In this document: one piece after another, positions 14,638 to 28,400 of the stretch | Numbering within the stretch: position 1 is the stretch's first letter | How the letters are laid out: the number at the start of each line of letters is the position of its first letter | Assembly: GCA_029339505.1 (NCBI GenBank) | Contig: JAQISU010000036.1 | Span: forward strand, 7,106,501-7,170,500 | Source of the DNA: Unio delphinus | Taxonomy: Eukaryota > Mollusca > Bivalvia > Unionida > Unionidae | Direction of reading: 5' to 3' | Length of the DNA: 64,000 nt | Translations under genes and position numbers: made by a program | Notes under the pieces: model-generated | Databases searched by the model: none | Told to the model about the DNA's origin: nothing | The model's input: the letters and a program-made list of their open reading frames with translations, nothing else

Positions 14638-17600
14638 TACATACATACATACATACATACATACATACAAGCGTTACTCTGTGAAACCCTGGCATGTAGC
14701 ACGTTACAAGAACAGATTAGACCCTGCTGTACAGAAAATTTTTCCAGAACATAACAAATGTTTACCAATATCAGTTTTGTACTAGAAGAGGAGTTTGCAT
14801 AAATGTTATGGATATCACAAAATAAATTAAGTTAGCTCACCTTTAACCTGTCTTTCTTTGTGCATACAGATGTTCCGAAGACTACGACACCAATGACTGT
14901 AAATGGTGAGTACTAAGTACTTGAATACCTTCTCGTGTCATTGATGTAATATATTAACCTCATGCCCCTTAAATCTGCATACAGCATGCTCACACAAAAA
15001 TGATTAAAAGAATAACAGAAGATTATCATTTGCCAGAATTTGACGATTACTTATCAAGTATGTACGGACGATATAGAAGATTGTCCATAGATTTTATATC
15101 CGATCTACTCAGTCAAATTAGGTGTTAGTTTTAAATAAAATTAAACAATGAGTCGGTAATATACGATTTATAAAGACACAACAATCATTCATACATGCAT
15201 CGTGCATTGTATGTATCATATACATTTTCTATACCATCAGCAAAGAAGTCGAACATACTTTTGCAGTAGTGTCATTTATGAAACATAAAGTCTACTAAGA
15301 AAATAAAATATACATCATCAATAACGCCAAACCGAAGCCGCTAACTGGTCGAGAGATTCTGAACTTGGTTTAGCTTAATGTTTGTTACATTATCAGTCGT
15401 TAGTGTTTTTCAGAACTGTTTGTTCGTGATTTTCACGTAGCTTTAACAAGTTTTCAGTCATACCGCTATGATGTCTACAATGAGGCAGTTTATAGTGATG
15501 TCTAGCACTGAGGCATCATGCCGCAGACATGTAGCATGATGTCCCACCCAGTCAGTACGAATTGTCGGTTAATAGATAACAGCTAGTCTGATATAATAAT
15601 GATTTAACTATATCAGCCGAGGTGGCGCGAAATCAATGGTGGGTAAACAGAACGCGCATACAAATCTGAAAAATAAAATAATACAAAAATAACCGCTCCG
15701 GTGGCTTTCTGGTTAGTGCGTCCGCTGCGAAAGCGGTAGGTCGTGGGTTCGATCCCCGGTCGAGTCATACCAAAGTTTTACAAAAATGGTATTAACAGCT
15801 GCCTCGCTTGACGCTCAGCATTAAGAGGCTAGTGTTAGGACTGGAAGGCCTGGTGTCAGGATAATGTGACTGGGTGGGATATCATGCTGCATGTCTGAGG
15901 CATGATACCCCAGTGCTAGACATCACCATAAGCTGCCTCAATGCACACATCGTAGCGAAATGACTAAAAATTGTTAAAGCTACGTTAAAAATCCTAATCA
16001 AACACACAATACAACATTTTGATCATGTCCCATAAATGTCATCAAATGATGATGTACACGTGCTATATTCTTTTGATCATAATTAAGTAAAACATCTTCA
16101 GTCGTTTCTTGATGTCCATTTATTCTTAAAGAAACTTCGGTAACTCAGAATTTTTCAAATATCATTATACTTTCTTCTTGATTGAGTACTCTTTCAGCAT
16201 TTTAAAGGACAATGAAAATATGCCGTGGCGAAGAAACACCTTGTTGTGATGCTATATGCCATGTTAATAAAACATTAACTGTACTTTGAACACATTGAGA
16301 GGTTACCGTTAATGATAATACTGCTCTAGTTACCGCCTTAAAACATAAAAGAGAGTAATTGCTGTTCTTCAGTAATGTTTGGAGTCATTACTGGCATCCA
16401 CAACGAGAGTTTCGTTAGTATTACTTTTCCATCAGCAGTTGTAGCCAACCTCTAGATTTCATCGTTGTCATCACCTTTTCGAGAAGTACAACTATATGCT
16501 TAGCTTCGAAAATTACTTTTCTAACAAGTTTGCAAAATACAAAAATATAAGACCATGGAATTGTGCATGAAAATCTTTTCATTGTAACCCTTTAACTTTT
16601 ATCTACGTGTTGCAAATCTTAAGTTTGATTAGGACTATTTATTGCCGCTTGCACATCAGCATCAGCAGGGTTGGCATGGTGTCTTGGTCGGCCTAATTTA
16701 ACTGTCGGTTTTCAGGACATGCAGTAATGTCTTTAGTGAACATCACTGACGGACCAGCCGATATTGTATAATCGTCGGAATATATTGCTAGGCCAATTAT
16801 CGTTGTAGCGACATCAACATCTTTTTGAATTGATTAAATATTTATTCCATCAATCATGTATGTATCGCTATCAAGCAACGCCATTATAACAATGTTAACA
16901 AAAGCAACTCTAGCATCAGCGTCATACAGCGTATCAGTAGCAACGTTTGTTACAATTTCGTCTTATACTTCAATAAAAGATTTAGCTGGTAATAAAATAT
17001 AACTATCATGAACTTGCAGTTCAAATCTTCTTTGCTGGTCCGGTTATCGTGCATCTTTCGAAACAAATTGATAATCACGTACAAACTCATCTTTGAGAAA
17101 TCCGAGGTCAGATATTCGTTTGAACATTTTATTTTGATTAGTATGGTCTGACACGAAGAACACTTCCGGCTATTAAATTAGCAGTACGAATTCGTTGTGC
17201 TTTATCCAAAGATTCTGTTAATTTTGTATTTCCAGCTTGATTTATTATTTTACTAACATTTGTAGGGAGCATTTCAGTGATGGGTAATTTTACTTGCTGT
17301 GGTTTTCGTCGTATAAATCGTGCTAATCTATCCCTGATTGCCGATAACACTTTACAACACCAATACCTTTAGCACGATAAACGTCAATAGCATTCATTCA
17401 TAGTTGATTTGTAATCGTTATTGCTTTTGAGGCTATCCATCTAAATAGACCCTGAACAACATCACCAGGCCCATTACCGTAGATCGTTTTGCATATTGGT
17501 AATCGCAAATTTAGTACTCTGACCATTGTAGGTCAACGTTGAGCATTGTGAATAATCATCTTTTTTTTCTATTTATCTAATCAATGTTATAACATTCAAC

Positions 17601-20600
17601 GATTTCATCGATGAGTTCTCGATAAACTTTAATGTCCATGATGCCGCTTGTAAAGAGTCGTTGACAAATATCAGCTTCTTAATTAACAATTTCTGGAGAA
17701 TTATTTCAAGTACATGTTATGCCAATCCGAATTTTTAATTGATTAACATCAGAAAGGATATTGTTAGAACAAGTAATAAGACAACTTCCTTGAGCGGGAA
17801 TACCACTTCCAGTTTTTTCTTCCGATGTTTTTTTACATGCTGAAATAATTCCCTCCTTCGTCTAATTTCCTCAGATTCCAAATCATCTCTTTCTTTTACC
17901 ACTAATAGTTGCCCTGATTGTCATTTTTTAAAAAATATTTATCTATTTATTTATCTAAATGCAAACTATTCTGGATCATCAATTTTTGCCTTATTTGTTT
18001 TGTTTTGTAATATATTTATAAATCGACTTGCAACAGGTTTCACGACTTACGTTATTACTAGTGTACTCAGGTTTCAGAAATATTTTTTGAAATTATCATA
18101 ACTACGCACGGCTAGCTCAGGTAATCTAACCTCTTTAATACTTTCATGTAGGAAATCAATAAATATAGTTATGATTCTTGCTTGTTTGGGTTCTGATTTT
18201 GATTCTGTTATAAGGCCTTTTATATCACCTATTTCAGTTTAGTCAAAACCTTCAAGTATTTCTCGCATTAGTTGAGCAGCAGCTATTTTAGATCTCGTAA
18301 AAGTCTTTTTAGGTTATTTTTAATTATGTTCTTTCTGCTTATTTCCAGGTTGCAATGTCAGTTTGTTCTAACGTAGGACGAAGTATTTTGTTAGCTTCTG
18401 CAACTCTCTCAGTAATCTTTATTACTGGTATAAATATTTGTTCTGAACAGTCTGCAAATTCCAGCCGAAACCCCTGACGTTCTCGTAATTTTGGTTTGAA
18501 GGAATCGCGAACGAGAAGATATTTCTTAATTGTCTCAAGCCTCTCTCTCGAGCTAATCTAGCTGTATAAGACGCAACAGCTTGCGTTTATACTGATATTT
18601 AATAATGATTTAATTACGCACACCTAAAGATCAGTAGAGGGGCGCGACGCAGGGTAAACAAAAGGAGCATATAAATTTGAAAAACACCAACGACTGATAA
18701 GGTAACAAAAATTAAGCTAAACCAATTAGAGAAACTCACGGTCAGTTAGAGGCTTTGGTTTGTCGTGATTGACCTTTCATATTTTATTTTCGTAGGAAGC
18801 TTTATTTTAAAAAAGTGACGTTCCAGCAAAGGTCTGTTTGCCCTCTGCTTTAATATCTACCCATGCGTCATTTAGAGTGTTTTACGTTTTCATTCAGCTA
18901 CTCATGTGTCATTTTGTGTTGTACGTTTTCTTTTAGATACTAATGTGTCAGAGTGTTTTACGCTTTCTTTCAGCTAAGCATGTGTCATTTAGAGTTTTAC
19001 GCTTTTTCAGCTACTCATGTGCATATTAGAGTGGTGCACGCTTTATTTCAGCTACTCTTGCCTGGTTGATGGTATGATACGCTTTCGTACAGTTACAGAT
19101 GATTAGTTTAGAGTGTTTTACGCTTTATTTCAGCTACTGATTCCAAATACAAAGCTATCATTACTTTGGACTTTAATCTTCGTGCATCAGTTGATATCAA
19201 AGTTCCCGAAAACTACGCCAAAGTAGAACGTGACGTTCAGGATGCGGTAAGTTGAAAAGTGGTATATGAGAGACAAAATCGATACTCTACCGAATGTTTG
19301 TGTCAACAGGATGTTCTTTCCTTTTATATTCTTTATGTGTTTAATTAATATTTTAATGCAAGCTTAATGTGAAACATAATATGGTTATATCCATTCTGGT
19401 ATGATAGCTTGACATTAAGAGAGAAAGAATAACAAAACAATCCATATTTTTCTGCAAAAAAGAGATGGACATTGCTGACAGAATTCTGGTTCTGCAAACC
19501 CTATCATTAGATACATATTTATATGCAATTTATTTCACAACTGTTTGGATTTCTTACTCTCTATATCACCCTTTTCTTTCGAAATGTAAACAACAATTTG
19601 TCCGAAACACATCATTCAAAATAATATAATTATTAAGTAGAAAAATGTTTTTCAGTCAGGTGCCAGCTTCCAAAATTTTCATATAGTAATTTTACGTTTT
19701 TTGAACAATGTATGTTGGAGTTACATTTTTTTGAAGAACAGAAAATGCTTGAAAATCGTACACCTTGCTGAAAATAATTTCTCTGCAGTAACTGTATCAG
19801 TGTACTATCTATTTAATTTTAATTTTAATTTAATTTATTCATTTAGAAGTTTTAATGCAGGCCCTTTATGTAAGAGTCTTTCTGACCTACATTGCTTACT
19901 GACTCGTGCTAATATTCAGACATACTTGTAACATATAAGTATTTGTTTATTGCAATTAGCTCAGCGAATTTTACCGAACCAATATGGATCAACAGTTTGT
20001 CAAAGTCGTCATAGCTTCAATTAGGTAAGAATTTACAATTAATTTTAGTGCAAATGCTTTCGGTGGTTATATAAATAAACGCTTCAGGTAAAGTGTATGC
20101 ATAGGAAAAATCCGTGCAATGACATATATGTATCGATTACTTGTTATGTTTTGTATTTCAATAAGCTTTCAAGTATTGGGAATGATTACGACAATATACT
20201 GATGCAATTTTTTACATGACAATACCTATATGTACATTTTACATGACAATATATGTATGCATATTTTACATCACAATACATGTAGGCATATTTTACATGA
20301 CAATACACGTGGCATATTCTACATTACAATGCGTGTAGGCATATTTTACATGACAATAAAAGTATGCATATTTTACATGACCATACATGTATGCGATTGT
20401 ACATGACAATACATGTATGCATATTTTACATGACATTCATGTATGCATTTTGTACATGACAATACACATATGCATATTTTACATGAAAATACGTGTACGA
20501 TATATTTTATACGGAAATACGTGGAGGCATATTTTACATGTATGCATATTTGATTTTGCTAATAACTTATAATATCACCAAATTAACTGAATGTTTGCAT

Positions 20601-21379
20601 TCTATTTGTTCTTCTAGACGAGGTAGTTTGATTGTGGAATACTTCATTGTCGCAATGGATTCGGACGATGCTTTGTTGAAGTTAGTCGGTGCTAATGCAA
20701 AGTTAGCAACTGGAGAGAAGATCTCAATAGCTGGAGAAAGCATCTCTGCTCTTCGACTTAATGTGGAGGGAAACGAATGTAAAATAGTACTTCTTGACAA
20801 ATACACTTTGTCTTTTTCTTAAAATTTGGCTTGGAGTTATGTTTAGTATTATACAAGCATACAGCTAACATCATCATTATTATTGTTGCCATTATCATCT
20901 TCATCATTGTCATGGCCATGAAGACAAGAACTAATAATACAAAATTTAGATACAATCTGGACGTGAATCTGACCTTTGGTTAAGATTAATGTTAAGTGTT
21001 TTAGATCACAATTAATGTTGAAGTGCTTTATATTAAGATAAATATTGTGTTTTAGATTAAATTTAATGTTGACTTTATTCCTGCATGACTTCGCCATCTA
21101 AGTTTCACGACTAAATAAATAAAATATTTGTCGTTGTAATTGCTGTCATTGAATTCGTGTTCTTTTGTAATACTAAGAAAAATCATTAGCCGTAATAATA
21201 TCAAGTGACGTAATTCTTCCTTCTTAGTGCCTAATGACACGTCTGCAGACCAGATTTTGTGTAAGAGTTATCAGTCACTGAAAGAAGCCTGTACTGCGGG
21301 GTACGAATGTACCCTTATTGACAACCAACCATCATGCACGTAAGTATAGAATTATGACTATGTTTTGTTACATTCGGTT

Positions 21380-21456
<77 letters not shown>

Positions 21457-21582
21457 TATTTGTGTCATTTTAAAACTTTTTTGTAGAATAATTGATAAGT
21501 GAAGAGGCCATATAACATACTAAATTAAATAAATACATTTGTATCAAATAATTGTATCAACTATGTTTTGTTACATTCGGTT

Positions 21583-21642
<60 letters not shown>

Positions 21643-24600
21643 TAAATTACATTTTTTGTCATTTGCAAACCTTTTTTGGAGAATAATTGATACGTGAGGA
21701 GACCATATAACACACTAAATTAAATAAATACATTTGTGTCAAAAAATTGTGTAAAATAAATCTCCTTTCTCAAAAGTTGTGGTAAATTATGGGGATTATC
21801 AAGGAGTGGTTTTTCCATGTTACCTTTACTGCTGATTCCATCAGATTGGTAAAAAAATTATATTCAAAATAAATAAATAGTTTATTATCAGCTATGTCCG
21901 TTTCCTCTTAGAACAGCAAGAACGAATAAAAACATTATTATTGAAATTTCCCCCTAAAAATTTACATAAAAGCTTGCGTTCTTAAATCACACTTTCCGCG
22001 CGAACTAGAAACCATGACAGGCAAACTCTGACGGCCGTAAAAACTGGTTAACACATCATAAATATTTCTTTTTGTATTACTTTTTTTCCACGACGTTCAT
22101 CCACCAACAATGCATTCATTAATGACTTAGGACAAAACTGCATAACTGAGCTAACTCTTAAGTGTCTAGGCATCCTTCGAATTATTGTGCATACATACTA
22201 AATTGAACTAACTCTAAAATGGCAAGACATCGTTCACGTTATTGTGCATACATTTTAAATTACATTATACAGGGAACTCACTCTGTGTCTAGATATCCTT
22301 CGAGTTATTGTGCTTACATAATAAATTGGACTAACTCTAAAGTGACAAGACATCGTTCACGTTATTGTGCATACATTTTAAAGGAGACTAGAAATGAAAA
22401 TTTTTATTTTATAAATGTAATTCTTTACAAATTCTAATTCGAATATAATGTTTAAAAATATAATATCGTGTGCGGATATTGCTTATATTGCGAAGAAGAT
22501 ACAATGATTCCGTAAATTGCCGATTATTTCCGAGTTTTAATGAGACGATAGATCACGTGGTCTCGTGACGTCATACTAGCAAGTCCTCGTCTACAAACAG
22601 AAACATGGCAAGCGAGAGAGGCCATTGATAACGGTTTTCATCGGAAGTAATTTTTCACACACACAAAAAATCAACACCCCACAAATAAATGTGCGAGGAG
22701 GAAATCATACGTAATTAATTTCAACATTAAGAAGCTTCCTTTCTATGATTCAATTACAGTGTATTTTACATGCATGCTACAGTTAGCGTATTGACAAATC
22801 TGTAAGTATATACATGATTCGTTAACAGAGTACGTACTGTACTGGTCAGTGCTGAAAGAAATGTTTTAAGCACAGGCCCCGGGCTGATGACTTAAATAAA
22901 CTTACTAGCCCTGACTGAAATTCCACAAACCCGAACAGTTCATATATGTTAACTTTCAAGCCGAGAGAAGAAAGAAAATAAATTCCGATTTTGGAGGTAT
23001 TTCCTCCCTATCTCGTAAAATCTCTCTGGATTTTTCGCAGTTAACTCCCGATTATTTCAATGTGTCTCTCAATTTTCATTTCTCAGAAGAAGAAAATCCA
23101 TATGTATTTTTTTCATCAAGTGTGCAGTCCACAAATGTCATATTCTATTTTATCACTTGTGAATATTGTAGTGAAGAAATAATTAATATCACAGGACAGT
23201 TTTTGTCTTCAGTAAATAGATTAAGATTAAACATTATTCACGTAAATTTCAGATTATTTAACTACTACAGAAGTACTTCTTGTAAAAAAAATTGTCACCA
23301 ATTACTTTAAAATCCATGAAATATCACAATGAAGGATGCGTAATTTTCTCTGCAAACAAAATCTCCATTTCCGCCCTAAAAAAAACTCGGCCAGTTAACA
23401 CCTGACATTCCACTACCATCTATGTAAAGTTTCATTACCATGATTAAATTAAAAGAAGGAATAAAAAAAATACGACGCAGTATATGTGCCCCTAAAAAAA
23501 CTAATTCAAAATAAATATTTAATTCAGTAAACAGTGTTACATATCTTAACACTTAAACTAATGGAAATAGGATGGGATATAAAATGTGGGAAAACAATGG
23601 CCACATACATGTACAGTAACGTTTGACTGCAGATTTGAACTCTTAAAATGAAGTCTTTGACATCGAAGTTATAACAAAATTCGGCATCGCTTATTTGCCA
23701 ATGACTTTCTGGTGCTTACATACACACTCTGTAGCACATGGTTTCTTTGAATTATGTTAGAGGGCCAGTCCTTTTCACAACATAAGTGCAATGATAAGGA
23801 ATAATTGTTAATTTGTTAAACTGCCATTATGTTTGTGTACTTAATTCTAACCTCTAACTATTATGCAGACCAGAATATGAAAAAAGGTCTTGTCCTGGGG
23901 TATAATAAGGCGTATCACAGGGAGAAATTGCACATCGGGGCAAATAGGTGGGGTCAATAGTCGCCTCACCCCAATTTCTATTGTCAGCCAGTTAATGTGA
24001 AACTTTGATTTTATATCGGATCTCTTTTCTTTTAATCACTGCTATTTAAACTGCCCAAGGGACAGTTTTATATCAGTTCCAATCATTACAGATTTCCGTT
24101 TATACATTTTACGAGTAATAGGCATAGACTGAAAGGTTGTGTTTTTTTAAAATAATTTTTTATTTTTTTTTTTAAAATTACTTAAATTGTTTTTCTCAAA
24201 ACACGACCGTGTCAAGGGTTGATAATCTTATTATTATTATTATTATTATTTTAAGCAAAAATTCCATTTGATTAAAGTCAGATCTCAATTATACATAGGA
24301 CAGTGGTGACTTTATTTAGATTGTAATCTTGAAGAAGAAAAAAATTTTACGCATTTCATCAGCACGATCAGGTGTCGGGCTGTCATATTTGTTATTAGCA
24401 CTTACTCGACCTTCTGCCTATTTTCGTAACTCGTACGTTTGACACTCTACCAGGATTTAAAATATACAATGGTATGTCTGGAACAGTTTCAACTTTTAGT
24501 CTAGGCTTAGCATTCGTGTATCCTAGAGGTTCTATGTTTTTAGGATCCCTCTGGTAACATTCCTTTGTGAAATGTAATGGGCACGGATTGCTGTATGGTG

Positions 24601-25307
24601 TTGCATTGAAATCGACTCGCTTGTAATAATGTATCCAGACATTCTTTATCCCTTTATCATTTGGAAAAGAAAAAAAAATAAACTCCACAGCCTTTTCTAT
24701 GTATGCTATTACACCCGTAAGCAACGCAAAACGGCATGGTACTCTATATGAAATGAACCTTGCAACTGTAGGTCTGGATGCTGGAGTTGCTAGTATGACG
24801 TCACTTTCCGAAAGTAACCGAATAGGCGCGGAAAATATGCATACGAGGTCACGGAAACTCAGCGCCTAGAAGATATGCCAATATCTCAATATTGGCAGTA
24901 CGGTCGCACACGACACTTCAGAATCATGTTTTTCTATGCAGTGTATTTAATATTATTGTATATTTCCACTGGTTTCTAGTCTCCTTTAAATTACATTATA
25001 CACGGAACTCAGTCTGTGTCTAGATATCTTTCGAGTTATTGTGCATAGTATTACATTATAAAATGAACTAACTCTAAACTGTCTAGACAACCTTAGAGTT
25101 ATTGATTGTAACAGCATGCGCAGAAGGTCCACAGGTTATGAATAGTGTCGGTATCTTTATAATGAATGATAACTGCAAAATCAACAATAGCGATAATTAT
25201 GAATGTAACTTTCATGTACTTCCTCAATCTGAATTGAAATATTACACCTTCAACATTAATTCAAACATTATTCTCTTTCAAAGAGTTCTGTCTCTTTCTG
25301 TCTGTCC

Positions 25308-25401
<94 letters not shown>

Positions 25402-28400
25402 GCATGAGAAACTGTATTATTTCGGAATAATTGTTAGATCAATGGATGTATTAAAGATCATATAAAGGAACTGATTGACGATTTCAAAAGTAAAATCACA
25501 ATATTTTGTTGTTTTGGTTTCGATTCATTGTCTAGCTGTATTAATTTGTTTACTTTTTTGGCTTCTATTCATTGTCTAGCTGTATTGATTTGTTTACTTT
25601 TTTGGCTTTGATTTATTGTCTTATAAGCGGTATTGATTTATTTACTTTTATGGCCTCGATTCATTGTCTTATAAGCGGTATTGTTTTATTTATTTTTCTG
25701 GCTTCGATTCGTTGTCTTATAAGCGGTATTGATTTATTTACTTTGTTTGGCTTCGATTCGTCGTCTTATAAGCGATGTTGATTTATTTACATTTTTGGCC
25801 TCGATTCATTGTCTAATCGTATTGATTTATTTAATTTTTTTTGGCTTCGATTCATTGTTTTATAAGTGGTATTGATTTATTTAATTTTTTGGGCTTCGAT
25901 TCATTGTCTTATAAGTGGTATTGATTTATTTACTTTTTTGGCCTCGATTCATTGCCTTATAAGCTGTATTGATTTATTTACTCTTTTGGCCTCGATTCAT
26001 TACCTTATAAGCTGTATTGATTTATTTACTCTTTTGGCCTCGATTCATTGCCTTATAAGCTGTATTGATTTATTTACTCTTTTGGCCTCGATTCATTACC
26101 TTATAAGCTGTATAGATTTATTTACTTTTTGGCCTCGATTCATTGCCTTTTAAGTTGTATTGATTTATTTACGTTTTTGAGCTCGATTCATTACCTTATA
26201 AGCTGTATTGATTTATTTACTTTTTTGGCCTCGATTCATTACCTTATAAGCTGTATTGATTTATTTACTTTTTTGGCCTCGATTCATTGCCTTATAAGCT
26301 GTATTGATTTATTTACTTTTTTGGCCTCGATTCATTACCTTATAAACTGTATTGATTTATTTACTTTTTTGGCCTCGATTCATTGCCTTATAAGCTGTAT
26401 TGATTTGTTTACTTTTTTGGCCTCGATTCATTACCTTATAAGCTGTATTGATTTTTTTACTTTTTTGGCCTCGATTCATTGAATAATAAGCTGTATTGAT
26501 TTATTTACTTTTTTTGCCTCGATTCATTACCTTATAAGCTGTATTGATTTATTTACTTTTTTGGCCTCGATTCATTGCCTTATAAGCTGTATTGATTTAT
26601 TTACTCTTTTGGCCTCGATTCATTACCTTATAAGCTGTATTGATTGATTTATTTTTTTGGCCTCGATTCGTTGCCTTATAAGCTGTATTGATTTGTTTTA
26701 TGCATTTCACTTTTAGGCCTAATAAGAAGGATGGTGAGTTTAAGTAGTTTGGTTTTATTTCAACATTTTATCTCATTATTTCATATTTAGGTTGAATAAA
26801 ATGAAAATAAAATGATCAGGTATCTAATTTAATATATAAATAATCTTTTATTTATTAAGATATAATTATCCGGTACAACATTTCCATTGCGTTATATACT
26901 TATACAGAGTTAGGCGGTTATTTCGTCAAATAAATTAGTTCCATTCCGTTATACACTCAATGCACTCAATGCAGAGTTAGGCTGTTTTTTTCTGCTAATA
27001 TAAACGTTTTCCATAGGCAAATAATTGAGTTCAATTATTAGAAATAAACCAGAAAGGATAGTTTATGCACCATGTATACTGTATACATGGTGATTATTTT
27101 AGCTAGTTATTTTGCAGCCAGTACTCAGGAAAAGTTAAAACGTATGCAGAACATGAATATCAACATCTTTTTTATGTCAAATGTACGATGACTATATACC
27201 ATACTAAACAGGTGTTATATATCCAGTGTACGATGGGTCGTGACATACTTAACATATGCATTCAAATATTTTAAACATATGTTTACAAAAGTGGGCACGT
27301 GACACATATCAGAATTGTGTACATGTGAAAATGTTTTTCAATTTTTACATATCTTAATTATAACTTTATCAAACTGAACAATATTTCTGGCATTGCTTGC
27401 ATTATATTTTAATTAAGGTTGAGATATAAGCCCGGCTCATTTATTTTATCAAACATTCATTGTGACTAAATGGAAACAAAAAGTATTATGAACTAATAAA
27501 AAACGGACAATTTCTTGTCAGCTATATATATATATATATATATAAATACCAATTCCAAAGGTTTTGCAATTATAAATCAAATCTTTGATTGGATTCGAAT
27601 ACTGATTTACATACAGCTTTATGTACGTAATACTTATTTTACATGTCAATACTTATCCCATGTTGAGGATATTCACGTTGTGAATTCTTTTTTTCACTAA
27701 ATGTCAATCATAGTAGTCCGTGTAAACCGAAAGATGCCCGGACGTTGAGTATTTTTTATTTCATTTGATACAGATAACTTCGTCCTTATTGTGGCTGTTG
27801 GAACAGGGACATCACTTTCTGCTCTCTTAATCCTTGTGATTATTGTGGTTATTGTTTATAAAAGAAAAAAAACGAAACAGTGGAAGACATCCAAGGAGTT
27901 GATATACCGGAGGTATATAAATTTAAGCTTACAATTTCACAACTGAACTAAAAATATATATATTTGCAAATATAAACTCAAGTATTAAATGTCTTATTCA
28001 AAGCATACTCCAATAAATATTCGTATGATGGTTTTGAACGTTTCAAAAGCATTAGACCTAAGTATTATTTTTTTCTGTTTTCCGAAATTAGTTCCAAATT
28101 TGTTCACGTTTGTTGCAACTGCACAGGCGTTTCTCGTATCACTACTTTTTGGTCCTATTTCTTAAAGCGGGCATTAATTTATCAATAAATGTTTCCTTAC
28201 ACAAAAATTTAAACAACCAGAAAAATTATTACCAAACCTCTACAAGTCTGAGACACTTACAAAATGCTTTGAATATATTAAATAGTTTAATATCATATCG
28301 ATATGACTATATTCATTTCTTTTTAATTTAGTACTCCCTTTCTTAGGTACAGTGAATGGTGGTAAAACATAATAATATATTCTTGAAAAATCCTTGAATA

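Larger units (their letters stand above)
15289..18801 (-). mobile_element. Decayed, deleted Polinton/adintovirus-like element with terminal inverted repeats
   Basis: The ends 15289-15412 and 18679-18801 are inverted copies (about 124 bp, many mismatches) sharing AAATAAAATAT, CCAAACC and TTAGCTTAAT blocks and beginning with AG, as Polinton termini do. Between them, on the minus strand, lie remains of gene X, a small basic ORF and a capsid-like gene, all broken by stops. Integrase, polymerase and ATPase are not seen. SINE sequence invades the left side (15430-15990). I found no clear target duplication. Confidence 0.7.

Noticed and set aside
15691..15770. Possible functional tRNA gene
   Set aside because: A and B boxes are present, but the fold is imperfect and a SINE body follows directly, with an inverted partial copy nearby.
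23062..23310. An 82-codon frame inside the TTAA transposon as a possible transposase piece
   Set aside because: No catalytic motif or similarity to a known transposase can be seen.
25572..26482. Hydrophobic 16-residue repeat frames that look like membrane proteins
   Set aside because: The 48-bp minisatellite unit is a multiple of three; there is no start context, and the array lies in an intron of the mucin gene.
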